DNA of 64,000 nt from Alphaproteobacteria bacterium UBA7314 (GTDB lineage Bacteria > Pseudomonadota > Alphaproteobacteria > MPNO01 > UBA830). Each line of letters starts with the position of its first letter. The stretch's first letter is position 1. The notes under the pieces were generated by a model that saw only the letters and a list, made by a program, of their open reading frames with translations, was not told the DNA's origin and did not search any database. The stretch is taken from NCBI GenBank assembly GCA_002471575.1, contig DKQG01000034.1, forward strand, positions 102,571-166,570, in the 5' to 3' direction. A program made the translations under genes and the position numbers. Of the stretch, positions 1 through 6,182 are shown piece by piece.

Positions 1-282
1 GATTTCATCGAGGACAAGAACGCCGTACAGCCGCTGGACGCCGCGATCCAGGGCAATCTGCGAGAAACCACCACCCGCGTGCTCGCCAGCCTGACCCCGC
101 GCGAGGAACGCGTGCTGCGCATGCGCTTCGGCATCGGCATGAACACCGACCACACCCTCGAAGAAGTGGGCCAGCAGTTCAGCGTCACCCGCGAACGCAT
201 CCGCCAGATCGAGGCGAAAGCGCTACGGAAGTTAAAGCATCCGAGCCGGAGCCGGATGTTACGGAGTTTTCTGGATACTTAG
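1..282 (+). CDS. rpoD: RNA polymerase sigma-70 factor RpoD, C-terminal end (5' truncated by window)
   Basis: This is the last 93 residues of the housekeeping sigma factor; the reading frame is open from base 1, so the gene starts outside the window. The visible part is sigma region 4: the stretch LTPREERVLRMRFGIG is region 4.1, and the helix-turn-helix around TLEEVGQQFSVTRERIRQIE is region 4.2, which reads the -35 promoter element. The protein ends RSFLDT, as expected for primary sigma factors. Seen directly: the region 4 motifs and the stop at 280-282. The assignment to RpoD rather than an alternative sigma rests on the strong match to the primary-sigma consensus. Confidence 0.95.
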   Translation, partial: DFIEDKNAVQPLDAAIQGNLRETTTRVLASLTPREERVLRMRFGIGMNTDHTLEEVGQQFSVTRERIRQIEAKALRKLKHPSRSRMLRSFLDT

Positions 283-429
283 AGCCGCGGAGTCTGCCCC
301 GGTCTTGATCCGCGGGCGTCTTTGCACTTCGGGTTGGCCGTATGGCGACCCTGAGGCGGTCAATGCAGGCCGTCCTAGTTCTGAACTGACAATCCAGCCG
401 GTTTGGGTTTATGTCCAAATCCATCTTGC

Positions 430-456
430 GCAAGCTGCCAACTGATGGCAGCTTGC
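430..456. repeat. Perfect 11-bp inverted repeat (hairpin) between rpoD and tRNA
   Basis: The arms GCAAGCTGCCA (430-440) and TGGCAGCTTGC (446-456) are perfectly complementary around a 5-base loop. No T-run follows on either strand, so it is not a standard intrinsic terminator. It lies 148 bases past the rpoD stop and 23 bases before the tRNA. It could be an mRNA 3' stabiliser or an operator. The rest of the 283-478 interval shows no gene. Confidence 0.45.
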
Positions 457-478
457 CCTCCGAGTTTCCACACCGACA

Positions 479-555
479 GGGCCTGTAGTTCAGCTGGTTA
501 GAACGCTCCGCTCATAACGGAGTTGTCGGGGGTTCGAGTCCCTCCGGGCCCACCA
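479..555 (+). tRNA. tRNA with CAU anticodon (tRNA-Ile2 or elongator tRNA-Met)
   Basis: A full cloverleaf can be drawn: acceptor stem GGGCCTG/CGGGCCC, D-stem GTTC/GAAC, anticodon stem CTCCG/CGGAG with loop CTCATAA, T-stem closing on TTCGAGT, and an encoded CCA end at 553-555. The anticodon is CAT. The acceptor stem GGGCCTG is like that of alphaproteobacterial isoleucine tRNAs, so this is more likely the AUA-reading tRNA-Ile2 (lysidine-modified) than elongator Met, but the sequence alone does not settle it. The D-stem is GTTC/GAAC instead of the usual GCTC/GAGC, a compensated change that keeps pairing. Confidence 0.93.
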
Positions 556-783
556 ATTCGATACAAAGCCGGGCACCCGACCAGTGCCTGGCTTTGCTGA
601 CTCTACAATGTTAGTGGCTTGGGATTTTTTAGAGCCTCTAATAAGGATTTTATCGTCCTGGCCTTCAATCCCGCCAGTGAATAGCCGTAGGATTTGCTTG
701 CGGAAATCATTGTTCTTGTCCTTTAGCTGTTTGCGAGCAGCAGCGGCGAACCCGCCCGCAGAAATAATCCGCACTGGCGTCAA
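490..783 (-). pseudogene. C-terminal remnant of a serine site-specific recombinase next to the tRNA
   Basis: The minus frame contains RKQILRLFTGGIEGQ, then DDKILIRGSKKSQATN, then VPGFVSNWWARRDSNPR. From memory, this is the layout of the extreme C-terminus of large serine recombinases in alphaproteobacteria (a RxxLRLxVxxIEV-type stretch, an IRGSK-type stretch and a VPxFVxxWRARRDSNPRP tail). Only about 80 residues of a 500-700 residue family remain: the catalytic N-terminus is gone, and stops lie just upstream of 783. The tail is encoded by the antisense of the tRNA, as expected when an element integrated into the tRNA 3' end. Peptides ending ARRDSNPR also arise as artefacts of antisense tRNA reading, so the upstream part carries the evidence. 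Confidence 0.6.
565..595 (+). terminator. Probable intrinsic terminator after the tRNA
   Basis: A 12-bp stem with one G-T wobble (arms AAAGCCGGGCAC at 565-576 and GTGCCTGGCTTT at 584-595) encloses a 7-base loop, starting 9 bases past the tRNA CCA end. The T tail is only three bases, so termination may be partial. Bases 784-881 after this hold no gene that I can see. Confidence 0.5.
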
Positions 784-881
784 TTATCATTTGCAGCCAG
801 GTTTCGTTTTCGGTTGCTAAAGGATCGTAAGAGCAACCCATTCCGCAGCGCCGACATGACACCGGGGTAGCGGCATAAAAA

Positions 882-1613
882 CTAGAGCGTCTCGTTGAAA
901 AAATCCCGCATCAGGCGATAGGTTTGATCGCACAGTTTTTGATCGAACCGTTGCAGTTGGTCGTTGGCGTCGCGCACGCAGAAACCGTGGGGCGCACCGC
1001 CAAACAACATTGTCTGCCAATCAACGCCGTTTGCCGTCATTTCTGCCTGAAAGACATCCAATTGGGGCACCGGTGTGACGACGTCGTCGGTACCGTGAAT
1101 AGTCAGGACGCGGCCGGCGATGTTGGACGGCCGGTTGGGCGCGACCGTCATCGGCAGCGTCACGTGAATGAAGACCGAACCTTTATAGGGAGCGCCAGCG
1201 CGGATCAGTTCGGTCAAATACCCTCCGCCCATGCAATAGCCGACGGCGCCAATTTTAGACCTATCGATCAATCCCATCTTTTCTGCTTCAGCTGTCAGGG
1301 ATTCGCCCGCCGCCGCGCCGCAGCCCAGAATGAATTCAATATTCGACCGGTTACCGCGAGCAACCCTGCCGAGTTCCTCGTTGGTCTTTTCCATGCCGCC
1401 ATAGTCTTTGCCGTACATGTCGACCAGCAGGACGACATAGTCGGATTGTCCCGCATCTACGGCCATTTCAATCGTGTGCGAACAAACGCCCAGCCAGTCT
1501 GGCTGCATATAGATTGCCGGGCGTTTTCCGGAGACGCTGTCGTCGTAGACGATCCGTCCCTCGTACTGCTTGCCCCCGTATTCATACGGAACGGGATATT
1601 CGATCATTGCCAT
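882..1613 (-). CDS. Dienelactone hydrolase family protein
   Basis: This is a 243-residue alpha/beta hydrolase of the dienelactone hydrolase family, which opens lactone or ester bonds in the cytoplasm. The nucleophile Cys sits in GYCMGGGY, the acidic member in HGTDDVVTP, and the catalytic His in GAPHGF, giving the Cys-Asp-His triad typical of the family. I chose the ATG at 1613 (MAMIEYPVPY) because it follows GGAG at good spacing and matches the usual N-terminus; an upstream in-frame start at 1676 would add 21 residues of unlikely sequence. It is the last gene of the minus-strand catabolic region, after an amidohydrolase. The substrate is unknown. Confidence 0.88.
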   Translation of the reverse strand: MAMIEYPVPYEYGGKQYEGRIVYDDSVSGKRPAIYMQPDWLGVCSHTIEMAVDAGQSDYVVLLVDMYGKDYGGMEKTNEELGRVARGNRSNIEFILGCGAAAGESLTAEAEKMGLIDRSKIGAVGYCMGGGYLTELIRAGAPYKGSVFIHVTLPMTVAPNRPSNIAGRVLTIHGTDDVVTPVPQLDVFQAEMTANGVDWQTMLFGGAPHGFCVRDANDQLQRFDQKLCDQTYRLMRDFFNETL

Positions 1614-1702
1614 ATTGTTTTCTCCATGTGGCTGCCGAATTCTAACGCGTGCGCGGGACTCGGAATACCCGGCCATCTTTCAGGCTGAAAACAAATAGAT
1701 GT

Positions 1703-1801
1703 CTAGCAGCCCGCGCTGATCTCTACGACAGTGCCGTATTTCAGTGGGTTCAGATTGACCGACAGTGCTTTTTCGATGGTGTCGGGGACGATGTCGTTCA
1801 T
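1703..1801 (-). pseudogene. 32-codon reading frame, possible truncated gene relic
   Basis: A short frame reads MNDIVPDTIEKALSVNLN, then PLKYGTVVEISAGC and a stop. The segment NLNPLKYGTVVEI resembles the conserved N-terminus of a widespread bacterial protein family (KYGTFAEIGAGQEVAR-type, often annotated as a TonB-dependent receptor or adenylyltransferase), recalled from memory and not checked. If so, the gene is cut immediately after this motif. It starts 18 bases after the amidohydrolase stop and ends 89 bases before the hydrolase start, so it could be co-transcribed with both. It might instead be a genuine small peptide. Confidence 0.35.
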
Positions 1802-1819
1802 CCTTTGATATCCGTGTTT

Positions 1820-3172
1820 CTAAGCCTGTTGGCGTGCCAGGATGTCGTCCAGCTCCCGATAGTCGGGTGGCATTGTGTCGATGGCCTTGCCGCTGCGCAA
1901 AACTATCCGGTCGGATTGGGGACGCGGGATCAGTTCGCTGTAGCTGCGCGCTCGGAATATTACCATATCGGCGGGACCGCCCGCTTTCAGCCGGCCGACA
2001 TCCGACAACCCCATCGTTTCCGCCGGTGTCCGGGTAATCGCCATTGGCCAGTCCCCGAACGGGTAATCGAGCTGGGCGATCCTGACCGCCTGGCTGAAAA
2101 CTTCCACGGCGTCCAGGTCGCCATAGGCGTAAAAGGGGTCGCGCGTATTGTCGCTGGCGATGGCAACCGGGATGCCGCGGGCTTTCAATTCGTGCAGAAT
2201 GGTCACGCCCCGCCACCGCGGCGTTTGTGACCGCCGGTCGTTGCCATTGGCTTCGAACTGGCGGCCCTGTAGGAACAGGTTACACATGGGCAGGCTCGTT
2301 ACCCGCAGGTTGGCCTCTGCCGCCAGATCCAGTGCTCGGTTCACCTCGTCTTGAGACCGGATAGCGAGGCTGCAGCAATGCCCCACATTGACTGGTCGGT
2401 CATAACGGTTCCGGATGAGGGCTTCGCAGATGTTATCAAAGGATTTGGCGTCGGGATCGCCCATCTCATCGACGTGAAAATCGAGTTCCAAGTCCCGGTC
2501 AAGGGCAAGCCCGATCACGAAATCTAGCAGATTGTCGGTGTCATTCTGGATGTTGAGCACGGCTCCGAGAATGCCGCCGTATTCAACCATCATATCGGCG
2601 ATTTCGGTTCCGAAGGCTCGATCGGCGTAGCCCCAGATCGGTTCCAGGCAAACGCCTTGCAGGGTGATGCGGCCCTTCCAGGCATCCCGTAGCGCGGCAA
2701 AGACCGGCCAGGAAATTTTGTGCTGCGGGGCGGTAGAATCTAGATGTGTGCGGATGGCGGCTGTGCCGTGGGCGTAGGCGCAGCGCAAAGAAAATTCCAT
2801 CCGGGATCGCAGATCATCCGCGGTCCAGTTCTCCGTGCGGTCCGCGCCTGTGGAAGACAAGGCCCCCGGGCGGGTCCCATCCGGATTTTGTTTGCGCGGC
2901 CAGATGTGGCCCTTGTCGATATGGGTGTGAACATCGGCAAAGCACGGCCAGACCATGCCTTCCGAAAGATCGAATGATGTAATATCTCGTTCTGGTCGAC
3001 CCGGTGACGCGATCGACGCGATGTGGCCACCGTCAACGCGTATATCAAGTTTCGCAAGACCGTCGCTGTTTAGCGGCAGATCCGCTGGTGGATTATCTAC
3101 TAAGCAGACAGGTACGGTTGCATTACGTAAAACAAAGCTCTTATTCGCCGGCAGATCGGTAATCTGTATCAT
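1820..3172 (-). CDS. Cytosine-deaminase-like metal-dependent amidohydrolase
   Basis: This 450-residue protein belongs to the amidohydrolase superfamily, closest in pattern to cytosine deaminases, which hydrolyse amine or amide bonds on cyclic substrates. The metal site is visible as HTHIDKGHIW after the first strand, HVDEMGD for the later His/Glu, VGHCCSL for the next His, and ASDNTRDPF for the catalytic Asp. A C-terminal GRLKAGGPADMVIF matches the beta-sandwich return typical of the family. The ATG at 3172 opens MIQITDLPANK; the longer open frame upstream has no credible homology. The true substrate is unknown; neighbours with hydantoinase-type genes suggest ring amides. The 282 bases between this start and the preceding GNAT show no gene. 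Confidence 0.85.
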   Translation of the reverse strand: MIQITDLPANKSFVLRNATVPVCLVDNPPADLPLNSDGLAKLDIRVDGGHIASIASPGRPERDITSFDLSEGMVWPCFADVHTHIDKGHIWPRKQNPDGTRPGALSSTGADRTENWTADDLRSRMEFSLRCAYAHGTAAIRTHLDSTAPQHKISWPVFAALRDAWKGRITLQGVCLEPIWGYADRAFGTEIADMMVEYGGILGAVLNIQNDTDNLLDFVIGLALDRDLELDFHVDEMGDPDAKSFDNICEALIRNRYDRPVNVGHCCSLAIRSQDEVNRALDLAAEANLRVTSLPMCNLFLQGRQFEANGNDRRSQTPRWRGVTILHELKARGIPVAIASDNTRDPFYAYGDLDAVEVFSQAVRIAQLDYPFGDWPMAITRTPAETMGLSDVGRLKAGGPADMVIFRARSYSELIPRPQSDRIVLRSGKAIDTMPPDYRELDDILARQQA

Positions 3173-3454
3173 CGATACATCGCGCCTTTCAATGCCCGTC
3201 AGGGTATGTCCCAGTCTATAGTTTGGCACGCCCTTGGAATACCTTAAGATCGATTTCGAACCTGGTGTCACACCCCTAGCCTTTGTCGCCGATGGGCGAG
3301 CTGCCGGGCTGATCGCGGGTACGCCCTCCGGCAGCTGCCGAGCAAGCCGGCATACGAACAGACCACGCCAGCGAAGCACTATCGAAAAACGTTCGATCGT
3401 ACGGACCAAAATACTCTGGTCCGGTCTTAGCCTGTGTCAATTGGGGACGGGGGC

Positions 3455-4003
3455 CTAGCTCCCTGCGTCCAGCTCCGTTGCTCCAACGAATGACGGATCC
3501 AGTGCGATATCCGCCCTACATACGGACCGATCTACGCTCATGCGTGCGTTTAGCCTGTTCATTATTCGACCCACGGGATCATTTCCGCCTAACCACGATG
3601 CGTAAATCTCTCGGACGCCCCGATCTTGCCCCATACGGAAGGTGTCCTTTATCAGCCAACTTGCAAGACCGACGTTCCGATATTCACGGTCAACCGACAT
3701 GGCGAGCTCCGAGCGGGCGGGTGTTTGGCCGGATTCCCATCCAAGCTCTGCGACTCCTAAAAGTAGATTATTCTTGAAGGCTCCTACAGCAATCATGCGT
3801 GACCAGTCAAACCCGTCCACGATGTTCCGGATTCCGTCATCGGAAACCGCTGAGAAGAAACGCGTGTAACGGTCTACTTCGTTCATACGCTGGAAGTGGT
3901 CGATCAAGCTGCCTAAGTCTAATTCTGTGAGCGGGCGCGCTAGAATGTCCGTTATTGGCCCGAGTTCGATTACCTTGCCCAAGTTGTCGCTCGTATAAGT
4001 CAT
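3455..4003 (-). CDS. GNAT family N-acetyltransferase
   Basis: This is a 182-residue GCN5-related acyltransferase, which moves an acetyl group from acetyl-CoA to an amine. The acetyl-CoA loop is visible in REYRNVGLASWLI (the R/QxxGxA type), preceded by the strand ARSELAMSVD. The N-terminal part, with DLGSLIDHFQRMNEVDRYTRF, resembles GNATs that follow or accompany acyl-CoA ligases, but here it stands alone. The ATG at 4003 was chosen over an in-frame TTG at 4174, which would add 57 residues of low-complexity sequence. The substrate is not predictable. Confidence 0.8.
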   Translation of the reverse strand: MTYTSDNLGKVIELGPITDILARPLTELDLGSLIDHFQRMNEVDRYTRFFSAVSDDGIRNIVDGFDWSRMIAVGAFKNNLLLGVAELGWESGQTPARSELAMSVDREYRNVGLASWLIKDTFRMGQDRGVREIYASWLGGNDPVGRIMNRLNARMSVDRSVCRADIALDPSFVGATELDAGS

Positions 4004-4866
4004 GCACTTCGTCCGCTCGTGGTCACTGGAAGAGGCCAAGGGTGGGTGGCACCAAGCTCTCAGACAAGAGTTGGTCGGGTTGCTGTCGCCGATGGGGTTT
4101 TTCCGGGCTTGAAGCCTGCCGCTCACTGGTTGTTGGCCAAATACTGACTGAATAGTATGTATCTTACGTATCAAAATAATGCATGGATCACATCATCCCG
4201 CGGCCTCCGGGATTTAGGTTATTTGCGGGTCGAGGGTTCACTTGACACACCTTTTCGCAGAGCGTGGTCCGTGGCAGTGGCCTTGCAATTCGGAACAAGT
4301 TAGAGTCTCTACAATCTGAGACAATCGCATTCCTGTCCGACCCGGGGCTTGCGGCCAAACGCATCCCGTCGACTGAATCGGCACTCAAATTTCTCACATC
4401 TTTGTGGGTAGAAGCTGTGTCTACAAGCTGAAACGCGCGGTGAAACTTTAGTATCTCGACCACGGGTCGTCCGAACAAAGGCGTCATTTTGCAGGGAAGA
4501 GGTCCGCATTAGCCGGCTCAGCGCGCTCGATTTGTAGGTAGGCTTTGTCGCGATCACCCGCAAGTCCAATGGTTCATCTGCGCTGGACGGATCCAGAACG
4601 GTAATCGACTTGGTGATCGGGACGCGCAGTTTCGAATACTCGGCGCTCGCAGGAAATACAGATTGATCGCGGTCAATTCATTTTTGAGGATCGTGTTGAG
4701 ATGACCGATGACGTTTTTCCCAGATAAAAAACATATCATGGAAAGCGACAGAAATTCTCTCTTGAAAACGAACCTTGTCACCCTTTACGGCCAACGCTAA
4801 AAGCGTCTTTGCGACAAATCTTACGGGCGTAAACCGGTGTCTTCTGGTCCCGGGTGGCGGTGCTTT
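4004..4866. other. 863-base interval without an intact gene
   Basis: The interval lies between the GNAT start and the cupin stop. Several short open frames on the minus strand (for example 4188-4487 and 4309-4569) overlap each other and show no motif I recognise. The only recognisable piece is a bacterioferritin-like fragment at 4645-4725. The region is best read as decayed intergenic sequence, with a possible promoter for the GNAT near 4003-4200 that I cannot define. Confidence 0.5.
4645..4725 (-). pseudogene. Bacterioferritin N-terminal fragment
   Basis: The minus strand reads NVIGHLNTILKNELTAIN followed by LYFLRA, close to the first helix of bacterioferritin (typically KVIDHLNKxLxNELTAINQYFLHAR). 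The conserved Glu that helps form the ferroxidase centre is present in NELTAIN, but the Gln and His that normally follow are changed. Only about 27 residues of the usual 155-160 remain; the frame beyond has no ferritin sequence. This is a gene remnant, not a functional protein. Confidence 0.5.
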
Positions 4867-5403
4867 TTATTCGAATGTGCCGTCCACCAGTACGAACATC
4901 ATGTAACAGTCTTGGTCTGAGCGGTTAGACCAGGCATGGTTGGTGCCGCGTTGGACGCACGTGTCGCCGGGCTTCATCAAGACTTCGGAGTCGTCGAGGA
5001 CGAGGTAGATCTCGCCCGACACACACAGGGCGAAATCGACGGTTTCGGTCTTATGCATCAACGGGTGCGGCGGGGCGTCTTGGTCGGACGCGCCTTCCGC
5101 GCCAATGGACGCGAAGCTTGCCTTGGCCGCTTCGGGGTCGACATTGTCGATCCAGTCTTTCTCGGGCGGAAACTTGATCACCCGGAAGACCGAGCCGTTC
5201 TTCGGCGGCAGCAGGCCGATCTGGCGATCGACGGACTCTTCCGGCCCCAGCGGCCTCGAGGGCGCTTCGTCGAGCACCCAGAGATTGTTGATTTCCACGC
5301 CCGGACGGTTGTCAGGCCGCAGGATGTTGGGGCTTTCTCCGTCCGCGATGACAATGGCCTTACCGTTTTCGTCGTGGCCGGTGACAATTCTTCTGACGCT
5401 CAT
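4867..5403 (-). CDS. Cupin-domain protein
   Basis: This 178-residue protein has a C-terminal cupin barrel: HKTETVDFALCVSGEIYLVLDD forms the first conserved motif region, and PGDTCVQRGTNHAWSN the second, with His residues placed to bind a metal. The N-terminal 90 residues, with GHDENGKAIVIADG, match the common stand-alone cupin family annotated as cupin domain-containing. A GGGAGA sequence lies just before the ATG, and only three bases separate it from the ytoQ stop, so it is the last gene of the hyu operon. It could be an oxygenase, isomerase or binding protein for a ring-opened intermediate; nothing in the sequence decides. Confidence 0.82.
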   Translation of the reverse strand: MSVRRIVTGHDENGKAIVIADGESPNILRPDNRPGVEINNLWVLDEAPSRPLGPEESVDRQIGLLPPKNGSVFRVIKFPPEKDWIDNVDPEAAKASFASIGAEGASDQDAPPHPLMHKTETVDFALCVSGEIYLVLDDSEVLMKPGDTCVQRGTNHAWSNRSDQDCYMMFVLVDGTFE

Positions 5404-5406
5404 GTT

Positions 5407-5865
5407 CTAAAGTCTCCCTTCGATAACGTAATCCAGTATGCGCACTACCTGCTCCGGCGTCTGGGCGACCGCCAGTGCACACGCGTCCACTTCCTTAAGG
5501 GCATGGGTATGCCCCTCGTCATGCAGCGTGATGACGGGTTTGCCCAGTGCGGCCGCAAAGCCGGCGTCGAACGCCGCATTCCACTGCTTATATTTGTCGC
5601 CGAAGCGCACGACGACCACGTCGGACTGCTCGATCAGCGTGCGGGTGCGGATGGCGTTTATCTGCGCGCCCTTGTGGTCCTTCCAGAAATCATTGCCTTC
5701 CATGCCGAGGATCTCAACGCCGCAATTGTCGCTGGAATCGTGATCGGTCACCGGGCTATAGAAATCTACGGGCAATTTCGCTTTGGAAACGCCTTCCCGG
5801 ATGCGGTCGCGCCAGTCGGAATGGATTTCGCCTGATAGATAGACGGACCATGTTTTGGTAGCCAT
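5407..5865 (-). CDS. ytoQ: YtoQ family protein
   Basis: This 152-residue protein begins MATKTWSVYLSGEIHSDWR, the signature start of the YtoQ family, whose fold is related to nucleoside deoxyribosyltransferases but whose biochemical role is not established. Conserved features seen are the SGEIHSDWR segment, the central SDVVVVRFGDKYKQWNAAFDAG and the C-terminal GKPVITLHDEGHTHALKEVD. The ATG at 5865 follows a GGGA and removes 37 unlikely residues of upstream frame. It sits between a decayed oxidoreductase and the cupin gene in the hyu operon; this linkage hints at a role with the same metabolite, which is inference only. Confidence 0.85.
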   Translation of the reverse strand: MATKTWSVYLSGEIHSDWRDRIREGVSKAKLPVDFYSPVTDHDSSDNCGVEILGMEGNDFWKDHKGAQINAIRTRTLIEQSDVVVVRFGDKYKQWNAAFDAGFAAALGKPVITLHDEGHTHALKEVDACALAVAQTPEQVVRILDYVIEGRL

Positions 5866-5929
5866 GAATTCGTTCCCGATTTTGGCCAGCATGGTGCGGA
5901 ACATTGCCGTTTCCGCAGCATTCCCCGGC

Positions 5930-6162
5930 TGAGATTGTTCCTGACGCCTTTTATCACTTCCTTGAACGAGCCGCAAAGCGGCAGGCTGATCCGCGCCGTA
6001 TCGGCTTCTATCGACATGTCTTTTTCCGCCCAGGGCAACTACCAGGTTCCGGCGCGGATTTCCATCGACCAGTTGCGCGCGCTGGAATCGAGGAGTGCTT
6101 CGCGCAGCGTTTCCGTGTCGACCCCCAGCGCTCCGATCACGCCCACTGTTTTGATCTCTGCG
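5930..6162 (-). pseudogene. Decayed NAD(P)-binding oxidoreductase (hydroxyisobutyrate dehydrogenase type)
   Basis: An AGGAGGAG ribosome site lies just after the hyuB stop, but the codon at the expected start is GTC. The frame then reads VAEIKTVGVIGA (a Rossmann N-terminus), jumps to LGVDTETLREALLDSSARNW (C-terminal helical domain of 3-hydroxyisobutyrate dehydrogenase-like enzymes), meets an in-frame TAG, and continues with PWAEKDMSIEADTARISLPL and CGSFKEVIKGVRN. Most of the Rossmann domain, roughly 150 residues, is missing by internal deletion. All parts lie in one frame, so decay looks fairly recent. Spacing (20 bases after hyuB) shows it was an operon member between hyuB and ytoQ. Confidence 0.68.
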
Positions 6163-6182
6163 ACCTGGGAAACTCCTCCTGC

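Noticed and set aside
1680..2216. A 178-codon minus-strand frame overlapping the amidohydrolase end
   Set aside because: It is an Arg-rich out-of-frame shadow of the amidohydrolase on the same strand; only the separate small frame at 1703-1801 looked protein-like.
4188..4569. Two overlapping minus-strand frames of 99 and 86 codons
   Set aside because: They conflict with each other, show no motif or ribosome site, and lie in a gap with evidence of decay.
4936..5835. A 299-codon plus-strand frame
   Set aside because: It runs across the antisense of both the cupin and ytoQ genes, has no known motif and lacks a ribosome site.
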